This document shows positions 8,436-16,761 of a stretch of DNA of 64,000 bases, piece after piece. The notes beneath the pieces are model-generated. The model was given only the letters and a program-made list of their open reading frames with translations, ran no database searches and was not told the origin of the DNA. The position numbers and the translations under genes were made by a program. This DNA is from Nitrospirales bacterium (GTDB lineage Bacteria; Nitrospirota; Nitrospiria; Nitrospirales; UBA8639): the NCBI GenBank assembly GCA_029261255.1, contig JAJDBQ010000133.1, forward strand, positions 1-64,000, in the 5' to 3' direction. The number at the start of each line of letters is the position of its first letter. The first letter of the stretch is position 1.

Positions 8436-9350
8436 CTATTCTCGAATGGCGTACACATAAAGACGGGCTTCCTTGTCACTCACCACATAAAGTGTGCCAC
8501 CATCCTCTGAAATCGTCACTCCTTCGGCTTTAACAATCTCCCGATAAGCTCCAATCCCCTTCTTACTTTTTCGATACCCCAGAGGAATCCGTTGTTCCAC
8601 CAAGTGAGTATGGTAGTTGTACAGAAAAAGGTGTTGCCCTTTGTCACTGACCAACCACAATTTATCCCGATGAGAGTCATAACACAGGCCTGACAGATCA
8701 AGCCGTTCTTGAGACAGCCCAGAAACAGTAAACCCCTGTTCTGCTTCAAGGATCCAATGGTTAAGAATGCCCTGCAAATCATTTTGGATTTCGATCAACA
8801 CCGGAGGGAGACCTTCTTTCACCACAAAAAATGTCTTCGACTTGGAATTCCACGTAATACCTTCCAGACCTTTATTCTTGCCAGAATCGACAAAATGCTG
8901 CGCGAGCTTTTCAAACCCGGCCATCTGAGTCAAACGAACCCGCTCGACCTCTTCAAACGTATCCTGGCGCACTCTGACGAGGGTATTCGTTTCTTCCTTC
9001 ACCACCAAAGCCTGTCCTGAGGAATTCATGCTGATGCCTTCTAGTCCTTTAACTGGCAAGGAATGCTGATGAGCAAGAGAAAAAGTCAAATTCTTTTTCT
9101 GATGATTATCCTCAACAAACGTAAAGATAATTTTTGAATCATCGCTCACAATCCACAGCTGAGATCGACCATTGACGGAAGGTCCCCTGGTCACTCCCGA
9201 AGGCTCCTTCGGACCCTGACCATGATCTCTCAGATCCACTCGTCCCAAATAGGTTAACGAAAGAGGATTTTCGGGATGTGCCCATACGACACCACCACCA
9301 CACGCAATCCCCAAGACATAAAGCATTCCAAAGAAGAATAGTTTCGTCAT
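8436..9350 (-). CDS. SdiA-regulated/esterase-like beta-propeller protein, exported
   Basis: The product is 304 residues from ATG 9348-9350, preceded by GAGAGAGGCG. The longer upstream frame has no signal or ribosome site. The N-terminus (MTKLFFFGMLYVLGIACGGG) is a signal peptide. The rest is a set of repeated blades: EPSGVTRGPS, QLWIVSDDSKII, KGLEGISMNSSG, KGLEGITWNSKSKTFFVVKE, LDLSGLCYDSHRDKLWLVSD and KAEGVTISEDGGTLYVVSD. The alternation of LEGI-type and LWLVSD-type strands is the signature of SdiA-regulated/phytase-like propellers. A periplasmic location is likely. Enzymatic activity and ligand are unknown. Confidence 0.82.
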   Translation of the reverse strand: MTKLFFFGMLYVLGIACGGGVVWAHPENPLSLTYLGRVDLRDHGQGPKEPSGVTRGPSVNGRSQLWIVSDDSKIIFTFVEDNHQKKNLTFSLAHQHSLPVKGLEGISMNSSGQALVVKEETNTLVRVRQDTFEEVERVRLTQMAGFEKLAQHFVDSGKNKGLEGITWNSKSKTFFVVKEGLPPVLIEIQNDLQGILNHWILEAEQGFTVSGLSQERLDLSGLCYDSHRDKLWLVSDKGQHLFLYNYHTHLVEQRIPLGYRKSKKGIGAYREIVKAEGVTISEDGGTLYVVSDKEARLYVYAIRE

Positions 9351-9411
9351 CGCCTCTCTCACTTCTGTTTGTGTGAAATCAAATAAGAAAAGGTCTATGG
9401 ATTCTGCGAGT

Positions 9412-9795
9412 CTACTGGAAGGAGTCTTTCGGAGGGAGACCTTCTTGAAGATATGAGCCTTTAACCCAGCCCATATGATCGTGAAACCGCACACGACACC
9501 ATCGTAAGGAAACAGCAACATCACGTTCGTATTTTGAAAAACGCTCCCAGTCCGTGATCCTAAAAGCAGGGCTGCATCCGAGATTCTCAAGATGCGCAAA
9601 TCCGGAAGGAATCTGTGCAACGACTGAAAATTTCACTGACGGCCCTTTTCTTAAATTGAGATGATCATCATGTGATACACCTTGCAGCGCCCAATAATCC
9701 GGACCGTCGGCCTCACTCCAAGCTAGATATGGCCAGCTCCCTAAAAGAGTGAAACCCACAACAGCCATGACTAGGAGTGCCAACTTAGAAGGCAT
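9412..9795 (-). CDS. Exported SH3-domain protein
   Basis: The product is 127 residues from ATG 9793-9795 (MPSKLALLVMAVVGFTLLG, a signal peptide). Bacterial SH3 elements follow: LNLRKGPSVKFSVVAQIPSG near residue 45 and WCRVRFHDHMGWVKGSYL near residue 100. Such domains bind peptidoglycan peptides. The start overlaps the end of the amidase gene by 11 bp, so the two are coupled. That supports a joint role in the envelope, with the SH3 protein as a targeting or regulatory partner. The pair could also be prophage- or lysis-derived, but no phage genes are near. Confidence 0.83.
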   Translation of the reverse strand: MPSKLALLVMAVVGFTLLGSWPYLAWSEADGPDYWALQGVSHDDHLNLRKGPSVKFSVVAQIPSGFAHLENLGCSPAFRITDWERFSKYERDVAVSLRWCRVRFHDHMGWVKGSYLQEGLPPKDSFQ

Positions 9796-10417
9796 TGGGG
9801 TGAACAAACGCCAATTGAGAGAGATGAGGAAGCGCTCGTTTCCCTGGACAGGCCGTGGCCTTAAAGTCCTGATGCACATAAACTTCCCGATCAACAGGAC
9901 GCATTGAGCCAAGATTTTTCATCGCTGAAAACGTGCCATAATCAGGATGGCTCGGAGCATATCTCAGCCATCCTAAAAATCCAGAAAGTAAGTACATGCG
10001 TTTAGCCACCTCAATCCCGGGCACATCATCTTCGTGAAAATTCCCGGCTAAGGCAATTCCGATACCTGCGGTGTTGTGCCCTTTTGTATGGGCGCCAGAA
10101 CGATCTTCTCCCCGACCTTCACAAATCACCATTGCATTTTTTTTCGCCATCAAATAGACAAGAAAACTGTAGGGCACGTCATTCCCCAGATCAGGACGAA
10201 TCGTCTGTAACCGCCGCATATTCCGATACACTTCAGGCAAGGTTTCCCACAATATGGGCGACGTATCATTGGCATCCGATACCACCGTGTGATGGATGAT
10301 CACATGCGTTCGTTTACTCCGAGGCACACGATGTCCCATTCGCGGGAAAGTGCTCTTCGCACCCCACCCTGATCGATCAACAAATGTTAAACCTGGAAGA
10401 ATCTCAAATTTAGCCAT
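9785..10417 (-). CDS. N-acetylmuramoyl-L-alanine amidase (Amidase_2/PGRP family)
   Basis: The product is 210 residues from ATG 10415-10417, preceded by GGAGG at good spacing. The start seven codons upstream has none. Zinc-ligand candidates are His in VIIHHTVV (about residue 42) and His and Cys in VYVHQDFKATACPG (about residue 190). The family pattern is H...H...C, with WGAK and GIGIALAGNF motifs as in PGRP/T7 lysozyme-type amidases that cleave MurNAc-L-Ala. No signal peptide is visible, so it either acts on imported muropeptides in the cytoplasm or leaves by another route. It is coupled to the SH3 gene downstream. Confidence 0.92.
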   Translation of the reverse strand: MAKFEILPGLTFVDRSGWGAKSTFPRMGHRVPRSKRTHVIIHHTVVSDANDTSPILWETLPEVYRNMRRLQTIRPDLGNDVPYSFLVYLMAKKNAMVICEGRGEDRSGAHTKGHNTAGIGIALAGNFHEDDVPGIEVAKRMYLLSGFLGWLRYAPSHPDYGTFSAMKNLGSMRPVDREVYVHQDFKATACPGKRALPHLSQLAFVHPNAF

Positions 10418-10834
10418 ACGATAAAACCTCCATTTCACGATCTAATCACAAAGCGCCTGACGCAATCTTCGTGTATGACAAGAAACACAATTCACGGCCA
10501 TTTCATTCGCCACGCCCCCTCGCTCCTATCTAAAACAATAGCACCCAAGCGCCAGAAACCAAACAAAACACCTTCTATCTTCGGCTGGTCTCTCACCCAC
10601 GTCCCACACAGTTGGATCACAATGCTTGCAAAGCAACCAAGATCGAATTAAATGCAACTCAGCTGGCACGGCAATCAACAAAGACGAGAGTTAAATCATA
10701 GCAACAACAAATATTTCATTGAAGCGCTCTATGATCAATTCTCATTATTTAAACTTCTTTGACAGATGAACCGATCATTTTTTTTATACCTTTTCATATC
10801 TTTTATAAATAGTAGGAATTGAGAAAGCCGTCTC
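10418..10834. other. Intergenic region, no gene recognised
   Basis: This 417-bp stretch lies between the divergent amidase and mini-lipoprotein genes and must hold both promoters. It is AT-rich towards 10740-10810. I see no tRNA, repeat or conserved ORF. Confidence 0.6.
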
Positions 10835-11233
10835 GTGTTTCAGCATTTCAAATACCCACTTCAACGATTCTTCTCCCGTGGCTTGGCCCTAAAAAACTTG
10901 CCCAGAAAACGTGTGTGGCTCATTGCATTGAGTCTGCTGATACTTGATGGGTGTGGAACGCCAGAAAAATACCGAGAGGATCATCAAATCACAAACTTGC
11001 ATGTTGTATTTTTGGATAATGATACGCTCCATGACGAATGGGCGGCACGTACGGGACAGTCAGGAGTCGAATTTATGGCCTCCCGTGGGCAATCCAATTT
11101 CCCGCAAGTGAAAACCCTGAAAGGGTTTTTTGATTTTACGACAAATACACTTTTTTGCCCAAAGTGGAATTTTGAAGTCTGTGGGCATGAACTCCATCAT
11201 GCCGCGCTTGGGCATTTCCACCAACCACACTAA
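10835..11233 (+). CDS. Small lipoprotein with an HExxH zinc-protease motif
   Basis: The product is 132 residues starting at GTG 10835. It has a basic N-terminal region, a hydrophobic segment and a lipobox-like LLILDGCG with Cys near residue 41. The body ends with FEVCGHELHHAALGHFHQPH, which contains HELHH, a gluzincin/HExxH-type zinc-binding and catalytic motif, followed by a third His three to five residues later. The domain is far smaller than a usual metalloprotease, so it may be a truncated or minimal peptidase-like protein or only a metal-binding lipoprotein. It stands alone, divergent from the amidase. No family recognised. Confidence 0.65.
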   Translation: MFQHFKYPLQRFFSRGLALKNLPRKRVWLIALSLLILDGCGTPEKYREDHQITNLHVVFLDNDTLHDEWAARTGQSGVEFMASRGQSNFPQVKTLKGFFDFTTNTLFCPKWNFEVCGHELHHAALGHFHQPH

Positions 11234-11315
11234 GAATCCATCACGCAGGCCTGTACCGTTCGGGTTTAGAAACTGTCCGCTCTCCGAAAAAGCGTTCTGC
11301 CCTGTTTTCGATCAG

Positions 11316-14300
11316 TTAAGACTTACGAGAAGGCCGAATGATCGCTATTGGAAAATCTTGAATCGTGTATGGTTTGGTGGTGGTCGGTGTTTGCTGCCCA
11401 TTGGTGAGGACTTTGACTCGGTCAGATAAATAGAGATCGAGACTATTGACGGTAATCGCACCTACTTTTCGATAATCCGCCCCTCCTTGGATACCTTCAA
11501 TTAACGCTTTTGTAAAAGCGCCATTCCCCCAGCTTGGATCCTCCAAGGCAAATTGCCTCCCGGTGGAGGATGCAAACACCACGGCGCCGTTTTCCGCACT
11601 CGTCAACTCATTCACAAAGGCATTAATATCCGCAACGCCTCGACGCATCCCCATCACATCACCAGCATGGCATGAATCAACAAAAAGCAAGGTTTTTCCA
11701 GCCAAGGTGGCAACTGTATTTTTGATATCGGAATATGGAAGCCCTGTTCGACGCAAGCGTGTCGTGTCAGCATTCACCGGGAGAAAATAATAAATGCCGC
11801 CGCTGTCGTTCACGCCGTGACCTGCCAGAAAGATCATGGCCACATCTGATGAACTCGTCGCGGCATCCAGCTCGGCCAGTCCGTCTAAGATATTTTCCTT
11901 TGTGGCCTCCTGGTCGGTCAGAGTGGTGACATTCACTTCTTCGTACAATCCCCCAGCTTGAACATTCAAGACCTCAGTAAAGTCTTGTGCATCCTTCGCA
12001 GCAAAGGACAAGGTTAATGTGGGGTCGGCATAAGCACTAATCCCAACCGCGAGTACATTCAACTTAGGCTTGCGCACAGGCTGAGCTTCACTCCCCTTCC
12101 ACTGAAGACCAACTGTCGCCGGTTCACTGGTGGCCCACCGATTTTTGGCAATAAGGGAGACTGAGATATCTCGTGGTGGGACGGTCAGGGTATATTCCTG
12201 TGTGCCGGCATCTGGTTGCTTGCCTTCCACGACTTGAATGCCGCGTGCCTGAGGGACTCTCCGACCATCAATCAGCGCCATCACATTTGTGACGGGTTCC
12301 CCTGAGGGATTCCTGACCGTGTAAGAAATCGAAACATTCGAAGAGGTGAACGATTCATGATTCGACGGAGAAAGAATCGTTATCACGGGAGGGAGACGAC
12401 TCAAAATCTCTTGAGCAGGCTGGATTGCTGCTATCGTCGGAGGAGAAATAGCGTTTAAGGTTGAAGAAGAGGCCTTCGCCTCCGTCAGGAGGGCAATTGG
12501 AAGATCCCGAATCGTTTGCGGCTTGATGGTTGTTGGCTTTTGATAACCCTGCGTCAGAGCTTTCACCCGATTCGAAACATAGAGATCTAACCGATTCACT
12601 GTCATCATTTCAGCATTCAGTTGGTCCGATTGACCAGTCAGGGCCTCTGCAAGTGCCGTAGTAAAGGAAGAATGTTTCCAGGTTGGATTAGAAATAGCCC
12701 GCTGTGTTCCGCTTGAGGCAAGAAAGGCCACAACAGGATTTGAGGCATTCCCCAATTCTTGCGATACGCTATTGATCCCCTGAATACATCCGATTGATCC
12801 AATAGGCGTATTGGCTTGGCAGGAATCCAAAAACAAGAGGCTCGTCCCCGCCATAGAAATGACGGCATTCGTCACATCTGACAGGGATAATCCAGTTTGA
12901 CGAAGACGGTCGCGTTGGCTTTGCGGCGTGAAAAAATAAGGGAACCCTCCCCGATCCGTAATCGAATGCCCTGTAAAGTAAATCATCGCCACATCTTTTT
13001 GTGTGGTTTGTCCATGCAACCAATCAAGTCCATCTAAAATAGATTCCTTGGTGGCCGACGAATCCACAAGGGTTTTGACCTGGACCTGATCATAGAGTCG
13101 ATCGGCCTGTTGTTGAACGCTAGAAGCAAACAATTCAGCATCGGCTGCCGCTGTCGGAATGTGTAACGCAGCATCAGGATAATCACCGATACCAATGGCT
13201 AAGACATATAAATTTGGTTTCGAGAGTTGTTCATCCCACTCGATCACAATTTTGGCAGCCTGGCCTGTCGCCCATCTGTGTTTCGCTATCAGAGAAATCG
13301 TACAATTGCGGGAGGGAATAGGAATCTGAATTTTCTGACGAGTCTGGCCAGGCACGATATTGCCCACAACTTGAATGCCGCGCGTCCCGGTCAGGGGCTC
13401 CCCATCAATCATCACGACAAGATCCGTCATCGGGGATTTAGGATGAGTAATGACCGTATATTGGAGTGTCACAAAAGGTTGAGAGGTGACAATGGTCGTT
13501 GAAGGCATCAGAACAACCACTTCCGGCGGGAAATTTTTGAACAACCTGGATGTGGCTTCACCACCCGTCGTGATAGATTCCCCCCCTGCCTCAGCAACGG
13601 CTTGTTCTAACTCTTCTTGACGCGTCGTCACTTCTTGCAAGATGGAGTCGGGCAGTCGCTCTTCCGGGACAACGTTCGAACCTTGTGCTCCATCGGCCAA
13701 ACGAATGGCTTCTTGCTCATCCCACGTGGCCAAAACCTTCTCAATGATATCAGGTCGATAGGAAATCGACCGAAAACGCCCGACGGGGAAAAAATCCGAG
13801 GCATAATCCCTTCCATAGTTTTTATGCCATCCGATCAATTCTTCCGATCCAGGAGCCGCATCGTAGAATCCTGATGGCGTCCAAACAATCCATCGCTCAT
13901 GATCACTGTGGGGATAGAACGCCAATAACTCCTTACCGTCTTTCAGTCGATACCATCGTATCGTGCCATCACCCAAACTCGCCACCACCACTTGGCCATC
14001 TTGGGAAATATTGACACCCCAGGCGTTATCCGGAATAGCTGTCTGCCAGATCTGTTGCCCAGCAGGATCATAGAGACGGAGATGCCACGGCGTCCCAAAC
14101 AACACGACGGCTTCATCGGGAGAAATGGCCACACTCCTCGCCACCTCATACTGATCCCAGACAAGCGGCTTCTCATTGATTGTTGGCTCCAAGCTATTGA
14201 GCCACTGCCCAAGACGTATCTTCTCAGATTTCTGTCGTGGAGGAACCAGGGTCGTCGTGGTCGGAGGAGGGACAGATAACACACGTGTATCAATGGAAAA

Positions 14301-15518
14301 TTGCGCAGGGTCTTTTCCAAATTGCGCATAGGCAAATTGTACGACGGAGCCATCTGACGACAATAACAAACCTTCATGATTATCACGAAAATCAGCCAGG
14401 GCGGCTTGATTAATGAACATGGGGAGATTCTGATCGTCAATCCATCCAAAAGAAGCCCCGGCAGCACCGAAAGCGACGCCACCATTTTTTAACGTCGCGA
14501 GGCTGAGAATCGTATTGTTGGCAGTCAGGAAATCTTGTGAAGACCCTCGTCCCTCCTCGGACCATTTTCGTATAGGGTGGGTCCCCTCTAAGCGAACACT
14601 TCCCGCTCCAAAAAGGGATTGGCCATTATCCGACCACGCAACACTATTGAATGTCCCCTCCGATATATCAGCGGTAGTTGGAGAATACAGCAAAGAAAGA
14701 TCCTCTCCCGAAACAACACTGACCTGATGAGAGTCCGCAAACCCCACAGCAATCTTTTCACCGTCGGGGCTAAAACTCACTTGAACGGGACGACTACCTC
14801 CAACAACTTTCTTTTGCGCAATAAGCTGAAACTCTTGATTATACAGACGAAGGACGCCTTCAAAAGAACTCGTCACTAACCTGCCACTTTGATCAAAATC
14901 TGCCCCATAACTTTCAGCCCCGTATTTGGCATGTTCCGCGATAAGCTCATAATCCTTGGCTCGATACAGTCGAACGCCATTCTTGCCATACGATCCATGG
15001 AGTGTCGCGGCTAACACGCGTCCATCATTGGAATACGTCAAGCTGGCCACTGATGATTTCAATCCAGAAATACGATGGACCAACTCGCCACTCACTCGAT
15101 TGAACAGATAGATGGAAAACACACCATCCCACGATTGTCCCGTCCACCCGGCACAGGCGATAGTCGCGCCATCGGGTGAAATCGCAACGGCAAAGATCTT
15201 GCCTTCTCGATCTGAGCCGATGGGAGGCCGCAAGGTTTTCAGTAGTTGACCTGATGGAAGGTCCCAAACCCTCACCGTTTTATCGTTCGAAGCCGTCACC
15301 AGATACCGATTCTGCTTGTCGACATCGATCTGAGAAATTCTCTGGGTATGCATGGCCGTCTCAAGCCGAAGGATCGGAGATTGCGGCAGAGGGGTGAGAG
15401 ACGGAGCTGGCTTAGGGGCAGAAGCAACCGTAGGTTCAGACGATCGAGAGCTGCAGGATAGGCTCAATAGCCCCATCATCAACACATAGAGAAGAGCCTT
15501 TGGCAATTTCTTCAACAT
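11316..15518 (-). CDS. WD40-repeat lipoprotein with two caspase-like (C14) domains
   Basis: The product is 1400 residues. The N-terminus has a lipoprotein signal (LLSLSC, Cys near residue 22). WD40-like blades run from about 50 to 560 (YLVTASNDKTVRVWDLPSG, FAVAISPDGATIACAG). Two copies then follow of an Ig-like segment (near 668 and 1045) plus a caspase-like domain. Copy 1 has FTGHSITD (His near 850) and LFLDSCQAN (Cys near 900). Copy 2 has LAGHGVND (His near 1233) and LFVDSCHAGD (Cys near 1283). Both keep the His/Cys dyad of metacaspase-like peptidases. It would be anchored in the periplasm or at the surface. Substrate and trigger are unknown. The duplicated 384-residue module is unusual. 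Confidence 0.9.
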   Translation of the reverse strand: MLKKLPKALLYVLMMGLLSLSCSSRSSEPTVASAPKPAPSLTPLPQSPILRLETAMHTQRISQIDVDKQNRYLVTASNDKTVRVWDLPSGQLLKTLRPPIGSDREGKIFAVAISPDGATIACAGWTGQSWDGVFSIYLFNRVSGELVHRISGLKSSVASLTYSNDGRVLAATLHGSYGKNGVRLYRAKDYELIAEHAKYGAESYGADFDQSGRLVTSSFEGVLRLYNQEFQLIAQKKVVGGSRPVQVSFSPDGEKIAVGFADSHQVSVVSGEDLSLLYSPTTADISEGTFNSVAWSDNGQSLFGAGSVRLEGTHPIRKWSEEGRGSSQDFLTANNTILSLATLKNGGVAFGAAGASFGWIDDQNLPMFINQAALADFRDNHEGLLLSSDGSVVQFAYAQFGKDPAQFSIDTRVLSVPPPTTTTLVPPRQKSEKIRLGQWLNSLEPTINEKPLVWDQYEVARSVAISPDEAVVLFGTPWHLRLYDPAGQQIWQTAIPDNAWGVNISQDGQVVVASLGDGTIRWYRLKDGKELLAFYPHSDHERWIVWTPSGFYDAAPGSEELIGWHKNYGRDYASDFFPVGRFRSISYRPDIIEKVLATWDEQEAIRLADGAQGSNVVPEERLPDSILQEVTTRQEELEQAVAEAGGESITTGGEATSRLFKNFPPEVVVLMPSTTIVTSQPFVTLQYTVITHPKSPMTDLVVMIDGEPLTGTRGIQVVGNIVPGQTRQKIQIPIPSRNCTISLIAKHRWATGQAAKIVIEWDEQLSKPNLYVLAIGIGDYPDAALHIPTAAADAELFASSVQQQADRLYDQVQVKTLVDSSATKESILDGLDWLHGQTTQKDVAMIYFTGHSITDRGGFPYFFTPQSQRDRLRQTGLSLSDVTNAVISMAGTSLLFLDSCQANTPIGSIGCIQGINSVSQELGNASNPVVAFLASSGTQRAISNPTWKHSSFTTALAEALTGQSDQLNAEMMTVNRLDLYVSNRVKALTQGYQKPTTIKPQTIRDLPIALLTEAKASSSTLNAISPPTIAAIQPAQEILSRLPPVITILSPSNHESFTSSNVSISYTVRNPSGEPVTNVMALIDGRRVPQARGIQVVEGKQPDAGTQEYTLTVPPRDISVSLIAKNRWATSEPATVGLQWKGSEAQPVRKPKLNVLAVGISAYADPTLTLSFAAKDAQDFTEVLNVQAGGLYEEVNVTTLTDQEATKENILDGLAELDAATSSSDVAMIFLAGHGVNDSGGIYYFLPVNADTTRLRRTGLPYSDIKNTVATLAGKTLLFVDSCHAGDVMGMRRGVADINAFVNELTSAENGAVVFASSTGRQFALEDPSWGNGAFTKALIEGIQGGADYRKVGAITVNSLDLYLSDRVKVLTNGQQTPTTTKPYTIQDFPIAIIRPSRKS

Positions 15519-15826
15519 GGTGGCTTCACTTTGACTTCAATTGACGAGTTTTCCAATGACGCTCTGTAGCAACCTTGATACACCAAAACAATGAGATCGC
15601 CTCAACACACCAGCTACGACAACCTTCACTGTTCAAATACCCTGACGTCTCAAGAACTAAGCCCATTTTTTGTGATGATATTCCGACGCTTCAACTAAAT
15701 AATTCTCTCACACAACATTTGGTGCAACGATTTCTTCCAACCAACCGACTTACCTATCAACCAGCGATCGTAACAATCATTTTGTGAGACTCAGCACTGG
15801 GCCACCAGGAAGGAAAGGATCAGTAC
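15519..15826. other. Intergenic region, no gene recognised
   Basis: A 308-bp gap lies between the divergent caspase-lipoprotein and PEP-CTERM genes. It should hold both promoters. A ribosome site (AGGAAGGAAAGGA) lies just before 15827. I checked for a sigma-54 type TGGCAC-N5-TTGC element, common before PEP-CTERM genes, and did not see a convincing one. Confidence 0.55.
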
Positions 15827-16525
15827 ATGTGGAATACATTCACTCATTCTCGAATTGGGCTTATCATTGGGCTCGGCATGATCATGGGCATGGCCTCACC
15901 AACGTGGGCTGTTCCTCTAACGTTTACCTATGAAGGCAGCGTCAACAACATTAAAGGAAAAGCCAAGCATCGCTCCACCTTTAAGCCCGTGAAAGGGGAA
16001 CTCTTCCGACTGACGTATACCTTTGAATCAACGACCTCTGACATCTTGCCAGCCTCTCCGACGGCAGGGCTCTATTCTGGTGCCATCATTGACTACTCTC
16101 TCACACTCGGATCAGATATCTATGCTGGAACCACTGGTACCATCGCGATCGATAATCAAGGCTTCGCATTCGGAAATTACACAGTCTTCGACACATTCAG
16201 TATTTCTGGACCATCCCTGCACGGATTCCAAGCGACATCCTTCCTTGCCCTATTGGACGATTTCTCGCACAAGACCTTTCAAGATGACAGCTTACCTCTG
16301 ACACAGCCAGACCCAAGGAATTTCGATCTATCATTTCTTCAACTTGAATTCCGACAACCGAGGACGCAAGACCTCATCACAATCATCGCCCGCAATAATA
16401 TTCAAATTGATGCTGCGGGGAACGGAGCCAATGCTGTACCTGAACCCTCGACACTTCTCCTCCTAGGTTCCGGCATTGTCACACTAGGCCTCTGGCGCTA
16501 TCGCCAACGATCATTGAGTCTGTGA
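15827..16525 (+). CDS. PEP-CTERM sorting-signal exported protein
   Basis: The product is 232 residues. It has an N-terminal signal peptide (about residues 10-30, ending TWA-VP) and a C-terminal sorting signal: AVPEPSTLLLLGSGIVTLG, then the basic tail WRYRQR. PEP-CTERM proteins are processed by exosortase (EpsH/Xrt) and are tied to exopolysaccharide production. The body (FTYEGSVNNIKGK, IDYSLTLGSDIYAGT) is like other beta-sandwich PEP-CTERM proteins of unknown function. No exosortase or EPS genes are in this window, so the machinery must lie elsewhere. Confidence 0.92.
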   Translation: MWNTFTHSRIGLIIGLGMIMGMASPTWAVPLTFTYEGSVNNIKGKAKHRSTFKPVKGELFRLTYTFESTTSDILPASPTAGLYSGAIIDYSLTLGSDIYAGTTGTIAIDNQGFAFGNYTVFDTFSISGPSLHGFQATSFLALLDDFSHKTFQDDSLPLTQPDPRNFDLSFLQLEFRQPRTQDLITIIARNNIQIDAAGNGANAVPEPSTLLLLGSGIVTLGLWRYRQRSLSL

Positions 16526-16761
16526 GCATGCAGCTTTGGTGGTGATTCATAAACATCATAGCTCTCTCGATCTTCATTTCATCATGCGATATTGATCATT
16601 TTAGCCGAACCGAGATACCAAGAATTTGAGTGCGGAAATGACATGGATAGTGGGCGAAATAAAAAAGTTGCATCGTATTGATGACGAGACCGTTTCCTCC
16701 AGGTTCGCCAAGACCTTATGGAAATTATTGTCAACCAAGGGCGGTGGCTCCGTTCACCTTC

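Noticed and set aside
8324..8533. 69-codon plus-strand ORF
   Set aside because: Overlaps the end of the well-supported beta-propeller gene on the other strand and lacks a ribosome site.
9412..10417. SH3/amidase pair as a prophage lysis cassette
   Set aside because: No holin, tail, integrase or attachment site is near and the flanking genes are chromosomal in character.
11316..15518. Reading the caspase protein as part of an anti-phage defence system
   Set aside because: It has a lipoprotein signal and would be outside the cytoplasm; no nuclease, reverse transcriptase, TIR or other defence partner is adjacent.
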